42,326 bases of DNA from an uncultured Lachnospiraceae bacterium (lineage in GTDB: Bacteria > Bacillota > Clostridia > Lachnospirales > Lachnospiraceae), in contig CAJUJG010000031.1 in the NCBI GenBank assembly GCA_910586715.1, positions 1 to 42,326 of the forward strand, given 5' to 3'. The notes under the pieces are model-generated. The model saw nothing but the letters and a program-made list of their open reading frames with translations. It was not told where the DNA came from and searched no databases. Position 1 is the first letter of the stretch. Every line of letters begins with the position of its first letter. Shown piece after piece: positions 1 to 9,200 of this stretch. A program made the translations under genes and the position numbers.

Positions 1-198
1 TTTATGCTGGGTGTGAGGTTTTTACCTTTTTTCAACTGTCAAAAATGGGATTATATCGTACTGCATTTGAAAAACAAGTAGCTATCGCACAATTTTGCGC
101 TTTTGCACAGTATTTTTGTGATTTTTTTGTCAAAATGTTTTATAATATTGGAATTTCTAATAAGAATAACAGAAACATATATGATTTAAAACGAATTA

Positions 199-216
199 AT
201 GCCGCAAAAGCGGCAT
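199..216. other. Perfect 7-bp hairpin downstream of the HAD gene
   Basis: The arms ATGCCGC and GCGGCAT flank an AAAA loop. The hairpin lies 29 bases beyond the stop of the HAD gene on the minus strand, where a terminator would be expected, but no clear T-run follows it on that strand. The rest of bases 1-244 is AT-rich, and I see no gene in it. Confidence 0.4.
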
Positions 217-244
217 AGTTTCAGGAAGAAAAATTGGAATATTT

Positions 245-904
245 TTATCGGATCAGTTCTTTTTCAACAATGTATTGAATATCCGCAAGCGTCTTTGCCA
301 CTCCGTAAAGCAGCGGCGTTATCTCCTCGTCCGGCTGCGTCAAATCCGGCACCATTACAGGTCTGCAGCCTGCCGCATATGCCGATTTAATCCCGTTTGG
401 CGAATCTTCCACCGCAATACAGTCCTGCGGTCTTTCGTCAATCTGTCCACAGGCGTATAAATATACATCCGGCGCAGGTTTTCCGTTTGGCACCTGTTTT
501 GCGCTTACAATTTGATCAAATTGATCTTTAATGCCGATATTTGCCAAATGCTGATACGTCAATTCTATCGGCGTCGCCGTCGCAACTGCTGTCTTGATGC
601 CTTTTTCCCGTAAAAATGCCAGCAGCGCATCAATGCCTGGCTTTTTCTCCAATCCGTAGTGCGCAAGGCGTTCCGCCACCAGCCTGCGCCGTACCTCACG
701 GATTGCAAAATAATCAAAGTCCTCCCCGAAAATCCCCTTCATCATCTTCGAGGCGAGCCTTGCGTCAAGGCTGCGAAGAAGGAGCGCGTGTCGGCTTGTA
801 AAATCAAAACCCGCACTGCGCGCCGCTTCGCACCATGCTGCATTATAATGTTTTTCCGTATCAATGAGCACTCCGTCCATGTCAAAAATTACTGCATTAA
901 TCAT
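245..904 (-). CDS. HAD-superfamily phosphatase, beta-phosphoglucomutase-like
   Basis: Predicted cytoplasmic HAD hydrolase of about 219 residues acting on a small phosphorylated metabolite. The N-terminus carries DMDGVLID (nucleophile and acid/base aspartates), then a helical cap, motif II ATATP, the lysine in GKPAPDVYL and the distal acidic motif VEDSPNGI. That is the full order of the beta-PGM/phosphatase group (subfamily I, cap type 1). I chose ATG at 904 because DMDG then sits in the first ten residues and an AGGAAA lies upstream; the reading frame runs further 5' but the extra 20 residues look unlike this family. The substrate cannot be read from the sequence. The gene follows the BrxD-like gene on the same strand after about 120 bases that hold two hairpins, so cotranscription is uncertain. 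Confidence 0.85.
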   Translation of the reverse strand: MINAVIFDMDGVLIDTEKHYNAAWCEAARSAGFDFTSRHALLLRSLDARLASKMMKGIFGEDFDYFAIREVRRRLVAERLAHYGLEKKPGIDALLAFLREKGIKTAVATATPIELTYQHLANIGIKDQFDQIVSAKQVPNGKPAPDVYLYACGQIDERPQDCIAVEDSPNGIKSAYAAGCRPVMVPDLTQPDEEITPLLYGVAKTLADIQYIVEKELIR

Positions 905-941
905 TCTTTTCTGCTTTCCTGCACACGCCTTTTGTGCATCA

Positions 942-1012
942 CAAGTTTGGGCGTGTGCGCGCAAACTTGCAAGTTGAAAAATTTAGATATTCGATATATG
1001 ATTTTTCAACTT
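942..1012. other. Two consecutive inverted repeats between the BrxD-like and HAD genes
   Basis: The first pair is CAAGTTTG (942-949) with CAAACTTG (962-969). The second is AAGTTGAAAAAT (971-982) with ATTTTTCAACTT (1001-1012), a perfect 12-bp stem. They lie just past the BrxD-like stop, so on the minus strand they may end or process that transcript. No clean U-tract follows. Confidence 0.5.
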
Positions 1013-1027
1013 TACAACCCTTATATT

Positions 1028-2299
1028 TTAATTTGCGTACAGGATTTTCTCCTTCGGAACCTCCTGATTTTGCTGGATTAGATTTAAAAGCGTAATATAG
1101 TTTTTAATCATATCCCGCACGGTCGTTTCTTCGCCTTCCGCTGTTTTATTATACTGCTGCTTCAAAAAATAGATGTAATCATCGTGCTCCAACTTCGGTG
1201 AATAACCGTATAGTTTTCCGTGCATCTCTGCAAGCTTCTCCAGCAGCACGTACATCTCCCCCGGATTAAGCGCTGCAAGCCTGATTACAGGCGATGCCAT
1301 ATCTCGCAGTCCTGCCGCTCCCCCTTCGGCAAAAACCGTGTCCTCAAGTCTTGACTTCAGCGGTCCAAAGCTGAATACGCCGCGCCCAGGGTCCTCCATC
1401 GCTTCCTTCGTCACACTGATAATAATCCCGAGATGTGACGCCTTGCCCTGCAGCGCATCATTGTAAATGGACAGCAGCTTATTATAGTTATATTCCCGTC
1501 CCACGCGGCTGGGAATTTCATACAGCGTCGCAAGCTCGTCCATACATACATAAAGTCCGGCATATCCTGCCTTCACCACGAAATCTGCAAACAGCTTGAT
1601 AAAATCGTACCAGTTGTCATCAGAAATGATCAGATTTACCCCCAAATCCGTCTTAGCCTCTGTTCTCGTTCTATACTCCCCACAGAGCCAGCGCAGCGCT
1701 TTTTTCTGAAGCTCCATATCACCGGTACGGTGCCCTTTATAATAAGAAGCCAGCACCTTTCCGAAATCAAAGCCGTTTACCCGTTCCTCCATTGAGGAAG
1801 TGATTTTGTAGATTTTCTGGCTCACTCTCACATCAAAAACTTCATGTCCCGGTACCAGCCCCTCATACTGTACCACCTCGTTTTCGAGCGCGCCAATCCA
1901 CTTGTCAAGAATAAGCTGTAATGCCCCATTGTCAGGACACGCATGTGTCGCCATGTTTCTGATTAATTCCTTATAAGTAGCAAGCCCCTGCCCTTTATTT
2001 CCGACAAATCGCTTGTCCACCGAAAGCTCCACGTCGGTCACGACAAAGTTTCGCTCTACCACGTGATTACGCAGTGCATGCATAAGAAAGGTTTTGCCGC
2101 TTCCGTATTTCCCCTCAATAAACCGGACCGCCGCACCTCCCTGTTCAATAATGGAAACGTCCTGTAAAAGCGCCTGAATTTCATTTCTTCTCCCCACAGT
2201 AATGTATTCAAGCCCTATCCTTGGAACGACTCCGCTTTTTAAGGAATTTAAAACCGTGGCTGCAGTCGCCCTTGATACACCGCTGTCCATACAACCCAT
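1028..2299 (-). CDS. BrxD-like P-loop ATPase (DUF2791 type)
   Basis: A 423-residue ATP-binding protein resembling BrxD, the DUF2791 ATPase of some BREX-like phage-defence loci. Walker A is GKYGSGKT (about residues 63-70). A Walker B-like strand, GLYVCMDELATLYEIPSR, lies near residue 250, with the D-E-L-x-x-L-Y pattern typical of this family. The length matches full BrxD proteins, so it does not look truncated. ATG 2299 has GGGGAGG four bases upstream. It lies 57 bases after the DUF4391-like gene on the same strand, suggesting a two-gene unit. No BrxHI/BrxHII helicase, methylase or PglZ partner is present within the window, so this is an orphan pair. Family assignment is from motif recognition; function is inferred. 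Confidence 0.7.
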   Translation of the reverse strand: MGCMDSGVSRATAATVLNSLKSGVVPRIGLEYITVGRRNEIQALLQDVSIIEQGGAAVRFIEGKYGSGKTFLMHALRNHVVERNFVVTDVELSVDKRFVGNKGQGLATYKELIRNMATHACPDNGALQLILDKWIGALENEVVQYEGLVPGHEVFDVRVSQKIYKITSSMEERVNGFDFGKVLASYYKGHRTGDMELQKKALRWLCGEYRTRTEAKTDLGVNLIISDDNWYDFIKLFADFVVKAGYAGLYVCMDELATLYEIPSRVGREYNYNKLLSIYNDALQGKASHLGIIISVTKEAMEDPGRGVFSFGPLKSRLEDTVFAEGGAAGLRDMASPVIRLAALNPGEMYVLLEKLAEMHGKLYGYSPKLEHDDYIYFLKQQYNKTAEGEETTVRDMIKNYITLLNLIQQNQEVPKEKILYAN

Positions 2300-2355
2300 T
2301 CGTCCTCCCCCTCATCTATGTAAAAAAATTGAATACCTCAATTTCTTTACCAAAT

Positions 2356-2988
2356 TTACACAACCCTTAACTGGGACTGCACAAAATCCGCGTCAGCCCT
2401 GATTTTGTCAAGGTTTTCAAAACTGAATTCAAACGACATCTGCTCCTTTTCCTTCTCATGGCTCAGCCGTTCAAACGCCTTCTCAATCATAATCACCCGC
2501 CTTTGCTGGCGGATCATCGCAAAAATCCGTCTGTGGATTTCTTCCGCAGTTTTATCACTGTCTGCCGCATAGTCAATCAGCTCGATCATACGATCCGCAT
2601 CATATGGATAAAAATCCGTTGCACACATTCTTCCCGAGCCTGTTTGTTTGCCCGGAATAAAAGCTCCCATAGAAAGCTCTCCGTCACACAGATATGTTAT
2701 CACCATCGGTCTGCGAAGAAGCCCCGCAAAAACTTCTGTCAGTAAATCGGTAGAGATTTTGCGTTTCATCTGAACCTCAAATACGGAAATTCCATTTTCC
2801 CGCACAAGCTCCGCCACATTTGTAATGCCTTCCTTATCCACAAGGTGATAACACCATTCTACGCTTGCAATCTCACTCTCAAAAACACGGCGGCATTTCA
2901 AATTATCAATTTTTTCAAATAGCGTACTCAAAGGCATTCCCTTTTCAACCTTATACTGTCTTGGAATATTATATCGTCCCTCGCTCAT
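2356..2988 (-). CDS. DUF4391-like protein, partner of the BrxD-like ATPase
   Basis: A 210-residue protein with no membrane segment or signal peptide. The order of an IP-x-x-Y start, a segment ending in IASVEWCYHL, then the strand VFEVQMKRK and the helix plus strand MVITYLCDGELSMGAFIP, matches my memory of DUF4391. These proteins often sit beside restriction or helicase genes. The C-terminal third is a charged helix, possibly a coiled coil (EKAFERLSHEKEKEQ). ATG 2988 has TGGAGGA five to six bases upstream. Placed immediately before the BrxD-like ATPase, it is probably its functional partner. The DUF4391 label is a moderate-confidence call; treat it as unknown if a profile search disagrees. Confidence 0.5.
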   Translation of the reverse strand: MSEGRYNIPRQYKVEKGMPLSTLFEKIDNLKCRRVFESEIASVEWCYHLVDKEGITNVAELVRENGISVFEVQMKRKISTDLLTEVFAGLLRRPMVITYLCDGELSMGAFIPGKQTGSGRMCATDFYPYDADRMIELIDYAADSDKTAEEIHRRIFAMIRQQRRVIMIEKAFERLSHEKEKEQMSFEFSFENLDKIRADADFVQSQLRVV

Positions 2989-3167
2989 TCGAATCCTCCA
3001 TTATTATGACTGCTGTAAATTCTGTCAACGCTTATAATTTAATCTTGTAAACTTGTTATGTAAATTATTTTAGGCTATTATAATATACTTTTTAAAAAAT
3101 TTCTACAATTTAGGCAATTTTCTTGAAAGTTTGTTAAAACTGTCGGACGATACCGTCGTTTTGTGCC

Positions 3168-3210
3168 AAAAAAAGCGCAATATTTTGTCAATTTGACATA
3201 AACACTGCGC
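3168..3210 (-). terminator. Likely terminator of the blaI-blaR1 operon
   Basis: On the minus strand a stem of GCGCAGTG with TATTGCGC is followed by seven T residues (3168-3174 read in reverse). It starts 19 bases past the last stop of the broken blaR1. The remaining part of 3000-3228 is AT-rich, and I see no gene in it. Confidence 0.55.
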
Positions 3211-3228
3211 GTTTTCGTAATTGTTAAG

Positions 3229-4821
3229 TTATTGGACGTCCACATACTCCTTTCTTACCCAGCCGTCAAGACCAGCATCCCCCGGCACGAATACATGATA
3301 GAACCCTTTTTCTTCTGAAAGAATAAAGACCTTTTGTTTTTTCGGAAGAAGACCGCTTACGGACGCACTGTCTGACGCTTTTTCCCTGATTCTAAGGGCA
3401 TCCGTGTCAACAAAACCCGTTTTGTATCCTTCTTCCTTCATACCAAGCTCGTTCATGCAGTCAAAGCTTATCTGATCTTCAGAAATTGAAATTGTTATTT
3501 TATCATTGCTGTTCTCTGCGGCAATTTTATCCAGCGCTTTTGCAACGTCTTCCTCTGTCATAACCAGTAAAGTCTCCAGTGATGTTTCATTCCAAAATTC
3601 CGTTATCCCTTCCATCATGCCTCTGATACTGCGGTCACGCGCTTCGACGGTAATCGCTTTTTTATCCGCAATATGATAGGAAAACCGATAATACAAATCA
3701 CACCACGCACTCTGTCCGTTCTGCTCCTTAATCTTTTGGGGAAGATACTGCCCATACGCCGGATCGGCCTCCGGTTTTCCCGTATAGCTGCTCCTTACAT
3801 ACGCCCCGTTCTCCATTCCTGAAAATTGGACGCTCACTGTCACAAACGAAAGTTCCTCATCCGTCAAATCCACGGCAACGCCGTGTCACCGCTTTGTTCC
3901 ATAACGTTTTGCGTGTTATTATTTTGCGCAGCAATCTCCAATAGTGGCATGTCAAGAAAATATGTATTGTTATTTTTTGCGTCCGCGGACGTTGCCGATT
4001 CAGACACTTCCATTGCGGAAGTTGCAAACGCAGCCGTTACGCCAACAATTAAAATAACAGCTGACAGCATCGTGGTAACAGTTGTTTTCTTTATTTTCAT
4101 AATCGCTATAATCCTTTCTTCAATTGCATTTTTACTAAAATGGTTACAAAGAGGCATCAGACCGCTCTTTCGCGCCTCCATATCAATCAGCATATTTGCA
4201 TACGTCTTTTTGGACACTTCCCCAAAGCGGCGCACTACGCTTTCATCACATGCAAGTTCAATATCGCGCTGCAACAGGATATACATCACCCATACAAGCG
4301 GATTAAAGCAATGCACGCAAAGAGCAAGCGCAGAAATCAGTTTCAACAGGCTGTCATGGCGGCATATATGCACATACTCATGCAAAAGGACATACGAAAG
4401 CTGCTCCGTATTGTTCCAATCCGTCCTTTTGGGCATTAAAATAACGGAATGAAAAATGCCATAGGACAGCGGCGCTGCAATTCGGTCGGACTGCCTGACC
4501 AAAACAGGGGGCGTTTTGAAATGCGTCTTTTGCCATTGTTCCACAAAATCATTTTGAATCGGCAGTGAGAATCGAAACGCAAAACGCCAGTACAGATAGG
4601 AACTTACAAAATACATAGCACATGTTATCATTCCAACAAGCCAAATAATCCATGTTATTGAAATGACAATTTTAGAGTTTGTTGATTGTTGCAGCAATTT
4701 GCCTGTTTTCCCTGTCTGTTCATGGGGCGCGCCTTTCATAACATATGATATTTTATTTACGAAAGGATGTACAGGTACTTTTTCCATTTGCGCCGGAAAA
4801 GGTCATTTGCAATAAACTCAT
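3229..4821 (-). pseudogene. blaR1: Broken blaR1-type M56 sensor peptidase
   Basis: BlaR1/MecR1-like membrane zinc peptidases sense cell-wall antibiotic and inactivate BlaI. The peptidase core is clear: a transmembrane segment, HEYVH (HExxH) and ELACDESVVRRFGE with the third zinc ligand. Two lesions break the gene. First, the expected start lies at 4821, with GAGG just before it and the typical start MSLLQMTFSGA; this frame hits TAA at 4753-4755 after 22 codons, and the core continues in another frame from 4787. The usual first two transmembrane helices are missing, so a deletion plus frameshift is likely. Second, the core frame stops at 3864 just before the extracytoplasmic part, which continues in a different frame from GTG 3873 to 3229 and ends in an SH3-like tail. 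An alternative reading is two small live genes (3864-4787 and 3229-3873). Confidence 0.75.
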
Positions 4822-4830
4822 ACTTTTACC

Positions 4831-5193
4831 TCATTCTTCCAAATCCGCAACAATCTGCTTCAGTTTTTCAATCTGCTCCGCCGAAAGCTTTTTCCTTCCC
4901 AATAAAGCCGCAAACAGCTTATCGGCAGAACCATCATAAATTTTGTTAATCAGTTCGTTTGTCTCCGCCTCCTGCACCGCTTCCTTCGGAATAAGCGCAT
5001 GGCACATGAAGTTTGGTTCAGAACGCTCAATCGCGCCTTTCTTAATGCATCTTTTAATCAATGTATACGTGGTGTTCATGTTCCAACCGATTTCTTCCTT
5101 CAATATGTCCGATATGCGCTTTGCCGTCGTATCTCCCTGCTGCCAAAGCACACCCATAACCTTCAGTTCCGAATCAAAAAGCTTTATGTCCAT
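4831..5193 (-). CDS. blaI: BlaI/MecI-family transcriptional repressor
   Basis: A 120-residue winged-helix repressor. The N-terminal half has LFDSELKVMGVLWQQGDTTAKRI and the recognition region NMNTTYTLIKRC, which matches the BlaI/MecI/CopY pattern; the C-terminal half (KKLSAEQIEKLKQIVADLEE) is the dimerisation helix. I chose ATG 5193 because GGAGG lies five bases upstream; the upstream TTG at 5205 has no comparable site. The gene ends nine bases before the original blaR1 start. Its leader holds a 9-bp inverted repeat (5211-5219 with 5233-5241). Two perfect palindromic operators flank the promoter, so it most likely represses itself. With the sensor broken, induction may be lost. Confidence 0.9.
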   Translation of the reverse strand: MDIKLFDSELKVMGVLWQQGDTTAKRISDILKEEIGWNMNTTYTLIKRCIKKGAIERSEPNFMCHALIPKEAVQEAETNELINKIYDGSADKLFAALLGRKKLSAEQIEKLKQIVADLEE

Positions 5194-5255
5194 CTTAGCC
5201 TCCAATCTTGTCCGCTGAAAAAATGTTGTTGATTCAGCGGAACATCTTTTACACG

Positions 5256-5266
5256 ACTACAGTAGT
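5256..5266. promoter_or_regulatory. BlaI-type operator, downstream copy
   Basis: Perfect palindrome ACTACAGTAGT, the dyad typical of BlaI/MecI-family operators in Clostridia. It lies just after the -10 element, where a bound repressor would block transcription start. Confidence 0.8.
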
Positions 5267-5278
5267 TTATGTAATTTT

Positions 5279-5307
5279 ATGATACCTCTTATGTTTGGAT
5301 TTTTCAA
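5279..5307 (-). promoter_or_regulatory. Promoter of the blaI operon
   Basis: On the minus strand, -35 TTGAAA (5302-5307), a 17-base spacer, and -10 TATCAT (5279-5284). It lies exactly between the two ACTACAGTAGT operators and reads towards blaI. Confidence 0.75.
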
Positions 5308-5311
5308 CACT

Positions 5312-5322
5312 ACTACAGTAGT
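5312..5322. promoter_or_regulatory. BlaI-type operator, upstream copy
   Basis: A second perfect ACTACAGTAGT, embedded in the longer palindrome TACTACAGTAGTA (5311-5323). It abuts the -35 element. The centres of the two operators are 56 bases apart, compatible with two repressor dimers on one face of the DNA. Confidence 0.8.
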
Positions 5323-5373
5323 ATGCTTGAAATATTATTTTGTTTTCAATCAATCATAGCCCTCACAGTAAAT

Positions 5374-5450
5374 CGAGTAGGAGAACGACCCTCTCCACTA
5401 CTCGCCGCGCGCCCTATGCGTCGCTTTAGTGGCATACTTCCTTTGCATGG
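5374..5450. repeat. Structured element with hairpin, possibly a dispersed repeat
   Basis: The arms CGAGTAG (5374-5380) and CTACTCG (5398-5404) form a stem extended by GAGA/TCTC. The element is GC-rich inside an AT-rich gap. On the minus strand it can be read as a short arginine-rich peptide (about 5352-5441) that includes GRAASSGEGRSP; I take this as a by-product of the element, not a gene. I have the impression of having seen this element elsewhere in Lachnospiraceae, but I cannot verify that here. Confidence 0.4.
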
Positions 5451-5509
5451 GGCTGTGCATAAAAACAGGAAAACAACCGTTTGTCAGTCATTTTCCTGTT
5501 CTTTAAACC

Positions 5510-5698
5510 TTATTCTTTTATTCTGTCAAGTTCCGTAAGATTTACTCCCAAGCTTGATAACGTTACTTTTAACTCAATATATCGTTTATACATTGAGCCA
5601 TACGTGTCCGGCGCTACTTCTTTAATTGGTATCATCCAATCTTGTAATCTTGAAAATTCAGTTACATAATCTTTTATTATATCTGCTGCACTTGGCAT
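5510..5698 (-). CDS. Small hypothetical protein (62 aa)
   Basis: A 62-residue soluble protein, mostly helical by composition, starting MPSAADIIKDYVTEF and ending with LGVNLTELDRIKE. AGGTGAT lies about eight bases upstream of ATG 5698, a good ribosome binding site for so short a frame. Regular hydrophobic spacing suggests a folded helical hairpin. I do not recognise a named family. It stands alone between the blaI promoter region and gene debris, so it may itself be a leftover of a mobile element. Confidence 0.55.
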   Translation of the reverse strand: MPSAADIIKDYVTEFSRLQDWMIPIKEVAPDTYGSMYKRYIELKVTLSSLGVNLTELDRIKE

Positions 5699-5850
5699 AT
5701 CATCACCTGCTTTCTATTCTGCCAATTTGCTATAATACTTGATATTTTTATTATAACAAACAGCTTAAACTGTGTAAAGCTTTCGATTTTTCAAATTTCC
5801 GCTATTGAAAATATATGCCATAACCAGCATGGCTTTACGCTTTCTCATTC

Positions 5851-5980
5851 CTATCCTTTTTGTTCTTTAATATACGCAGCCGCCAACTCCGAAAAACTCT
5901 TATCCCCAATAACAAAATCCCTGCTCATGTTTTTTCTTTTATGAGAAGCGACAAGTACACCATAACCGGCTGGCAGATAT
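5851..5980 (-). pseudogene. 3' remnant of an unidentified gene
   Basis: On the minus strand an open frame with protein-like composition ends at TAG 5851-5853: it reads LPAGYGVLVASHKRKNMSRD and continues through DKSFSELAAAYIKEQKG. There is no credible start; the frame runs back into the 25-bp tandem duplication at 5983-6032. It looks like the last 40 or so codons of a deleted gene. The family is not recognised. Confidence 0.35.
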
Positions 5981-5982
5981 AG

Positions 5983-6032
5983 TTGAATAGTTGGATAACG
6001 GCAAAATTTGAATAGTTGGATAACGGCAAAAT
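5983..6032. repeat. Exact tandem duplication of a 25-bp unit
   Basis: Two identical abutting copies (5983-6007 and 6008-6032), each containing TTGAATAGTTGGATAACGGC. They lie directly upstream of the promoter of the surface protein gene. Confidence 0.9.
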
Positions 6033-6037
6033 TCCTC

Positions 6038-6066
6038 TTGTATTTGTTGACATAATTTGGTATGAT
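6038..6066 (+). promoter_or_regulatory. Promoter of the large surface protein gene
   Basis: -35 TTGTAT (6038-6043), a 17-base spacer, and -10 TATGAT (6061-6066). An alternative -35, TTGACA, at 6047-6052 lacks a correctly spaced -10. Transcription from here gives a leader of about 190 bases before the start codon. Confidence 0.5.
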
Positions 6067-6071
6067 AAGCT

Positions 6072-6159
6072 CAATACGCTAATTTATTTTTTTTGAGTGC
6101 AAATCGAGCCAAAAAATCAAAATTGGCGTATTGTTTTGTGATTGTTTCACAATTTTTTT
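6072..6159 (+). promoter_or_regulatory. Structured leader with possible attenuator
   Basis: A long stem, CAATACGCTAATTT (6072-6085) with AAATTGGCGTATTG (6120-6133), has one G.U pair and encloses 34 bases. Three bases later comes a terminator-like hairpin TTGTGA/TCACAA (6136-6141 and 6147-6152) followed by seven T residues (6153-6159). The order promoter, structured region, terminator, gene is that of an attenuated leader. I do not recognise a known riboswitch class. Confidence 0.45.
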
Positions 6160-6261
6160 GTAGCAGATTGTATTATGGAACAGGGGGGAGAACTGGAACG
6201 AATACAGAAAAAGAATGCAGTAAGATAAAACAAAAATTTTGAGAAGACAGAGGGATTTTAT

Positions 6262-9200
6262 ATGAAGAAGAAATTTTTATGTATGCTGTTATCGGCTGCA
6301 ATGCTGTTTACGACAGGCGATTTTTCCGCACTGACTTCGGTACAGGCAGAGGAAACACAGGAAGCTGTTGAGGAAACCGAAGAAGTGCAGGAGGAGCGTT
6401 CTGCTGGTTTTGAGAGCACAACGGTGCAGTATGAGACAACACAGGAAACGCAAGAAGATACCGTGTCCAAGGAATGTGAAGAAGTATCGGAACCGCAACA
6501 GGAGCCGGAAAGCAAAGAGCCGCCTGAAGAGGAATCCGTACAGGAAACAGGAGCGGAAACGGAAACCATATCAGATGAAGAAGTTACGGAAAACACTGTG
6601 GAGGTAACGACCGAAGAAACGGGCGTAAGTGAGGAAACCGAAAGCAGTGAAGAGACTGAAAGCAGTGAAGAAACCGAAAGCAGCGAGGAAACAAGCGAAG
6701 AAGATGCCGAAAAAAAGCCAAAACAATTGAAACTTCAGACAGAATATCATACGCCTGACGAAATCAGGGAATTTTTAGAACAGGAAACCGCTGTAAATAC
6801 GGATGGAATCACCTATGCGGCAGAGCCCGACTTTGCCTCTCCTTACGAAACGGGCGTTTTGTCAAACACTGCATTGGACGCGGCAAAGGCTTATATCAGA
6901 CAAATCCGTTTTATTGCCGGAGTGTCGTATGATGTGTCTTTTCGTGACGAGTACAGTCGTTTAAGTCAGGCAGCGGCATTTGTAAACTGTATGAATGGCG
7001 AATTGAGCCATGAACCTGTGCAGCCGCAGGGAATATCGGAGGAGTTATATGGAATCGCATGTGACGGCGCGCTTCATTCCAACCTTACATATACAAACGG
7101 AAATCCGTCGGTTTGGGAAATCCTGAATGCTTCCTGTTTAGTGGGCGGTGATACGGACAATTTGTCTGAAATCAATTTGCGCCGGCAGATTTTAAATCCG
7201 TCTGCGCAGCAGTTCGGATTTGGCGCGGTAAAAGACGGTAAGGGCGTTTACAGCGCTGTATATGCGGCAGATTCTTCCGACAGTGACGAGACCATAATGG
7301 GTGTCGCGTGGCCTGCACAGACAATGCCGGTTACTTATTTTGACAAAGAAAGTTTTTGGTCCGTGTCAACCGGGGAAGTAGTGAACACAGCGGATATTCA
7401 TGTGAATCTTACACGCAAGTCTGACGGTGCGCAATGGCACTTTTCAGCGGACGCGGCAGACGGAGATTTTTATGCGGATGATAACGGCATTATCTTTCGC
7501 CCGAAACTCTCGGATGCGGAAACGTATGCAGACGGAGATTTGTATCAGGTAGAAATTACAAAAAATGAAGAAGAATATCTCTACTATCAGGTCAAATTCT
7601 TTTCCATTTCAGAAGACACAGAAGAAACAGACGAAGATATTCCTTTGCAATATACCGTAACTTTTGAAACAAACGGCGGAACAACTGTAGCGGCGCAGTC
7701 GGTTCCGGAAAATAAAACTGCAGTACAGCCGGAAAATCCAATTAAAGAAGCCAGCCTGTTTGACGGCTGGTATAAAGACTCGGAGTGTACGAACGCATGG
7801 GATTTTGAGACAGATATGGTTACATCAGATCTAATTCTGTATGCAAAATGGACGCAGGAAACGGAAACCGTGTCGGCGGAGAGTATTGCCGATGTGTTAA
7901 ACGCTTCCGAGGAAAAGATTGATTTGGCGGCTGCGAATGTCATAATCTCAAAAATAAAGCCAAAGATGTATGACGGTATGTCTTATACACCGGTGGTAAA
8001 AGTTACTGTTAAGGATGGGAAAAAACAGGTGACGCTTACGGAGGGCGTGGATTATTCCGTAAAGTATACCAACAATGTCAATGCAGGAACCGGTCAGGTC
8101 ATCATACAGGGAGGCGGTAATTATACAGGATCGGTCACACAGGAGTTTACGATTAATAAAAAGCCGCTAAGCAAACTGAAAATTGTTGCGGACGGCATGA
8201 CCGTTAACAGTAAAGCGGCTCCGTCAATATGGATTTATGACGGTTCCCGGCTGGTGGCAAAACGGGATTACACGCTTGAATATGACAGCAGTCTGACACA
8301 AAAAAAGACGACATCGGCAAAGGTAAAGGTAATCGCGACGGAAACCAGTAATTATACCGGTTCTGCTTATGCAAAGGTTGCCGTATATGAGCTGAAGGAA
8401 TCGGAGATGCTTATCACTCCGAAACACGTTACATTTACAACAAGAACTGCTGAATATACGGGAAAGCCGATTACCACCGATGTTGAACCAGTCGTAAAGG
8501 TCAATCAGATAACACTGGAAAAAAATAAAGACTATACAGTGCAGTATCAGAATAATGTCAATGCAGGCGACGCCTATGTGATTGTTACAGGAAAAGGAAA
8601 TTATAAAGGGAAAGTAGTCGGTTCGTTTAAAATTACACCTGCATCAAAATCAGAGCTGGAAATTAAGGCAATTCCGGATCAGACTTATACCGGAACATTG
8701 AAAAAACCTGCGGTATCGGTAAAGGCAGGAAATAAAACGCTCAAATTAAACAAGGATTATACGGTTGCTTATGGGCGTAACCTGAATGCGACGACAGCAG
8801 CGGCTGTTACGGTAACAGGTATCGGGAACTATGCAGGTGCAAAGAAAAGCGTTACGTTTGTGATTAAACCGCAGAACATATCAAAGGCATCCATACAGGG
8901 TTCGATGACATCAGGCATTACGTTACTGTATAATAAAAGAATGCTGCAATTAGGCAGGGATTATAATGCACCGGTTTATTCTACTGTAAAAGGCAGCAGT
9001 ATTGCGGTTACAATAACCGGAAAAGGGAACTTTACGGGTGAAATGACAAAGTCTGCAAAGATTGACGTGCCTGCCTCGAAAATGACACCTGTCATTTCCA
9101 CCAATATGAACAGGCAGAATTATGTATCATTTAACGGTTCACTTATGAGCTCCTACCTGGTAGAGGCAGACGGTAACCTGATGCGCGTGGAATATGTTGG

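Noticed and set aside
6640..6690. Tandem 18-bp repeats as a separate mobile or regulatory repeat
   Set aside because: They encode the in-frame ESSEET repeats of the secreted protein and are explained by coding of a low-complexity acidic region.
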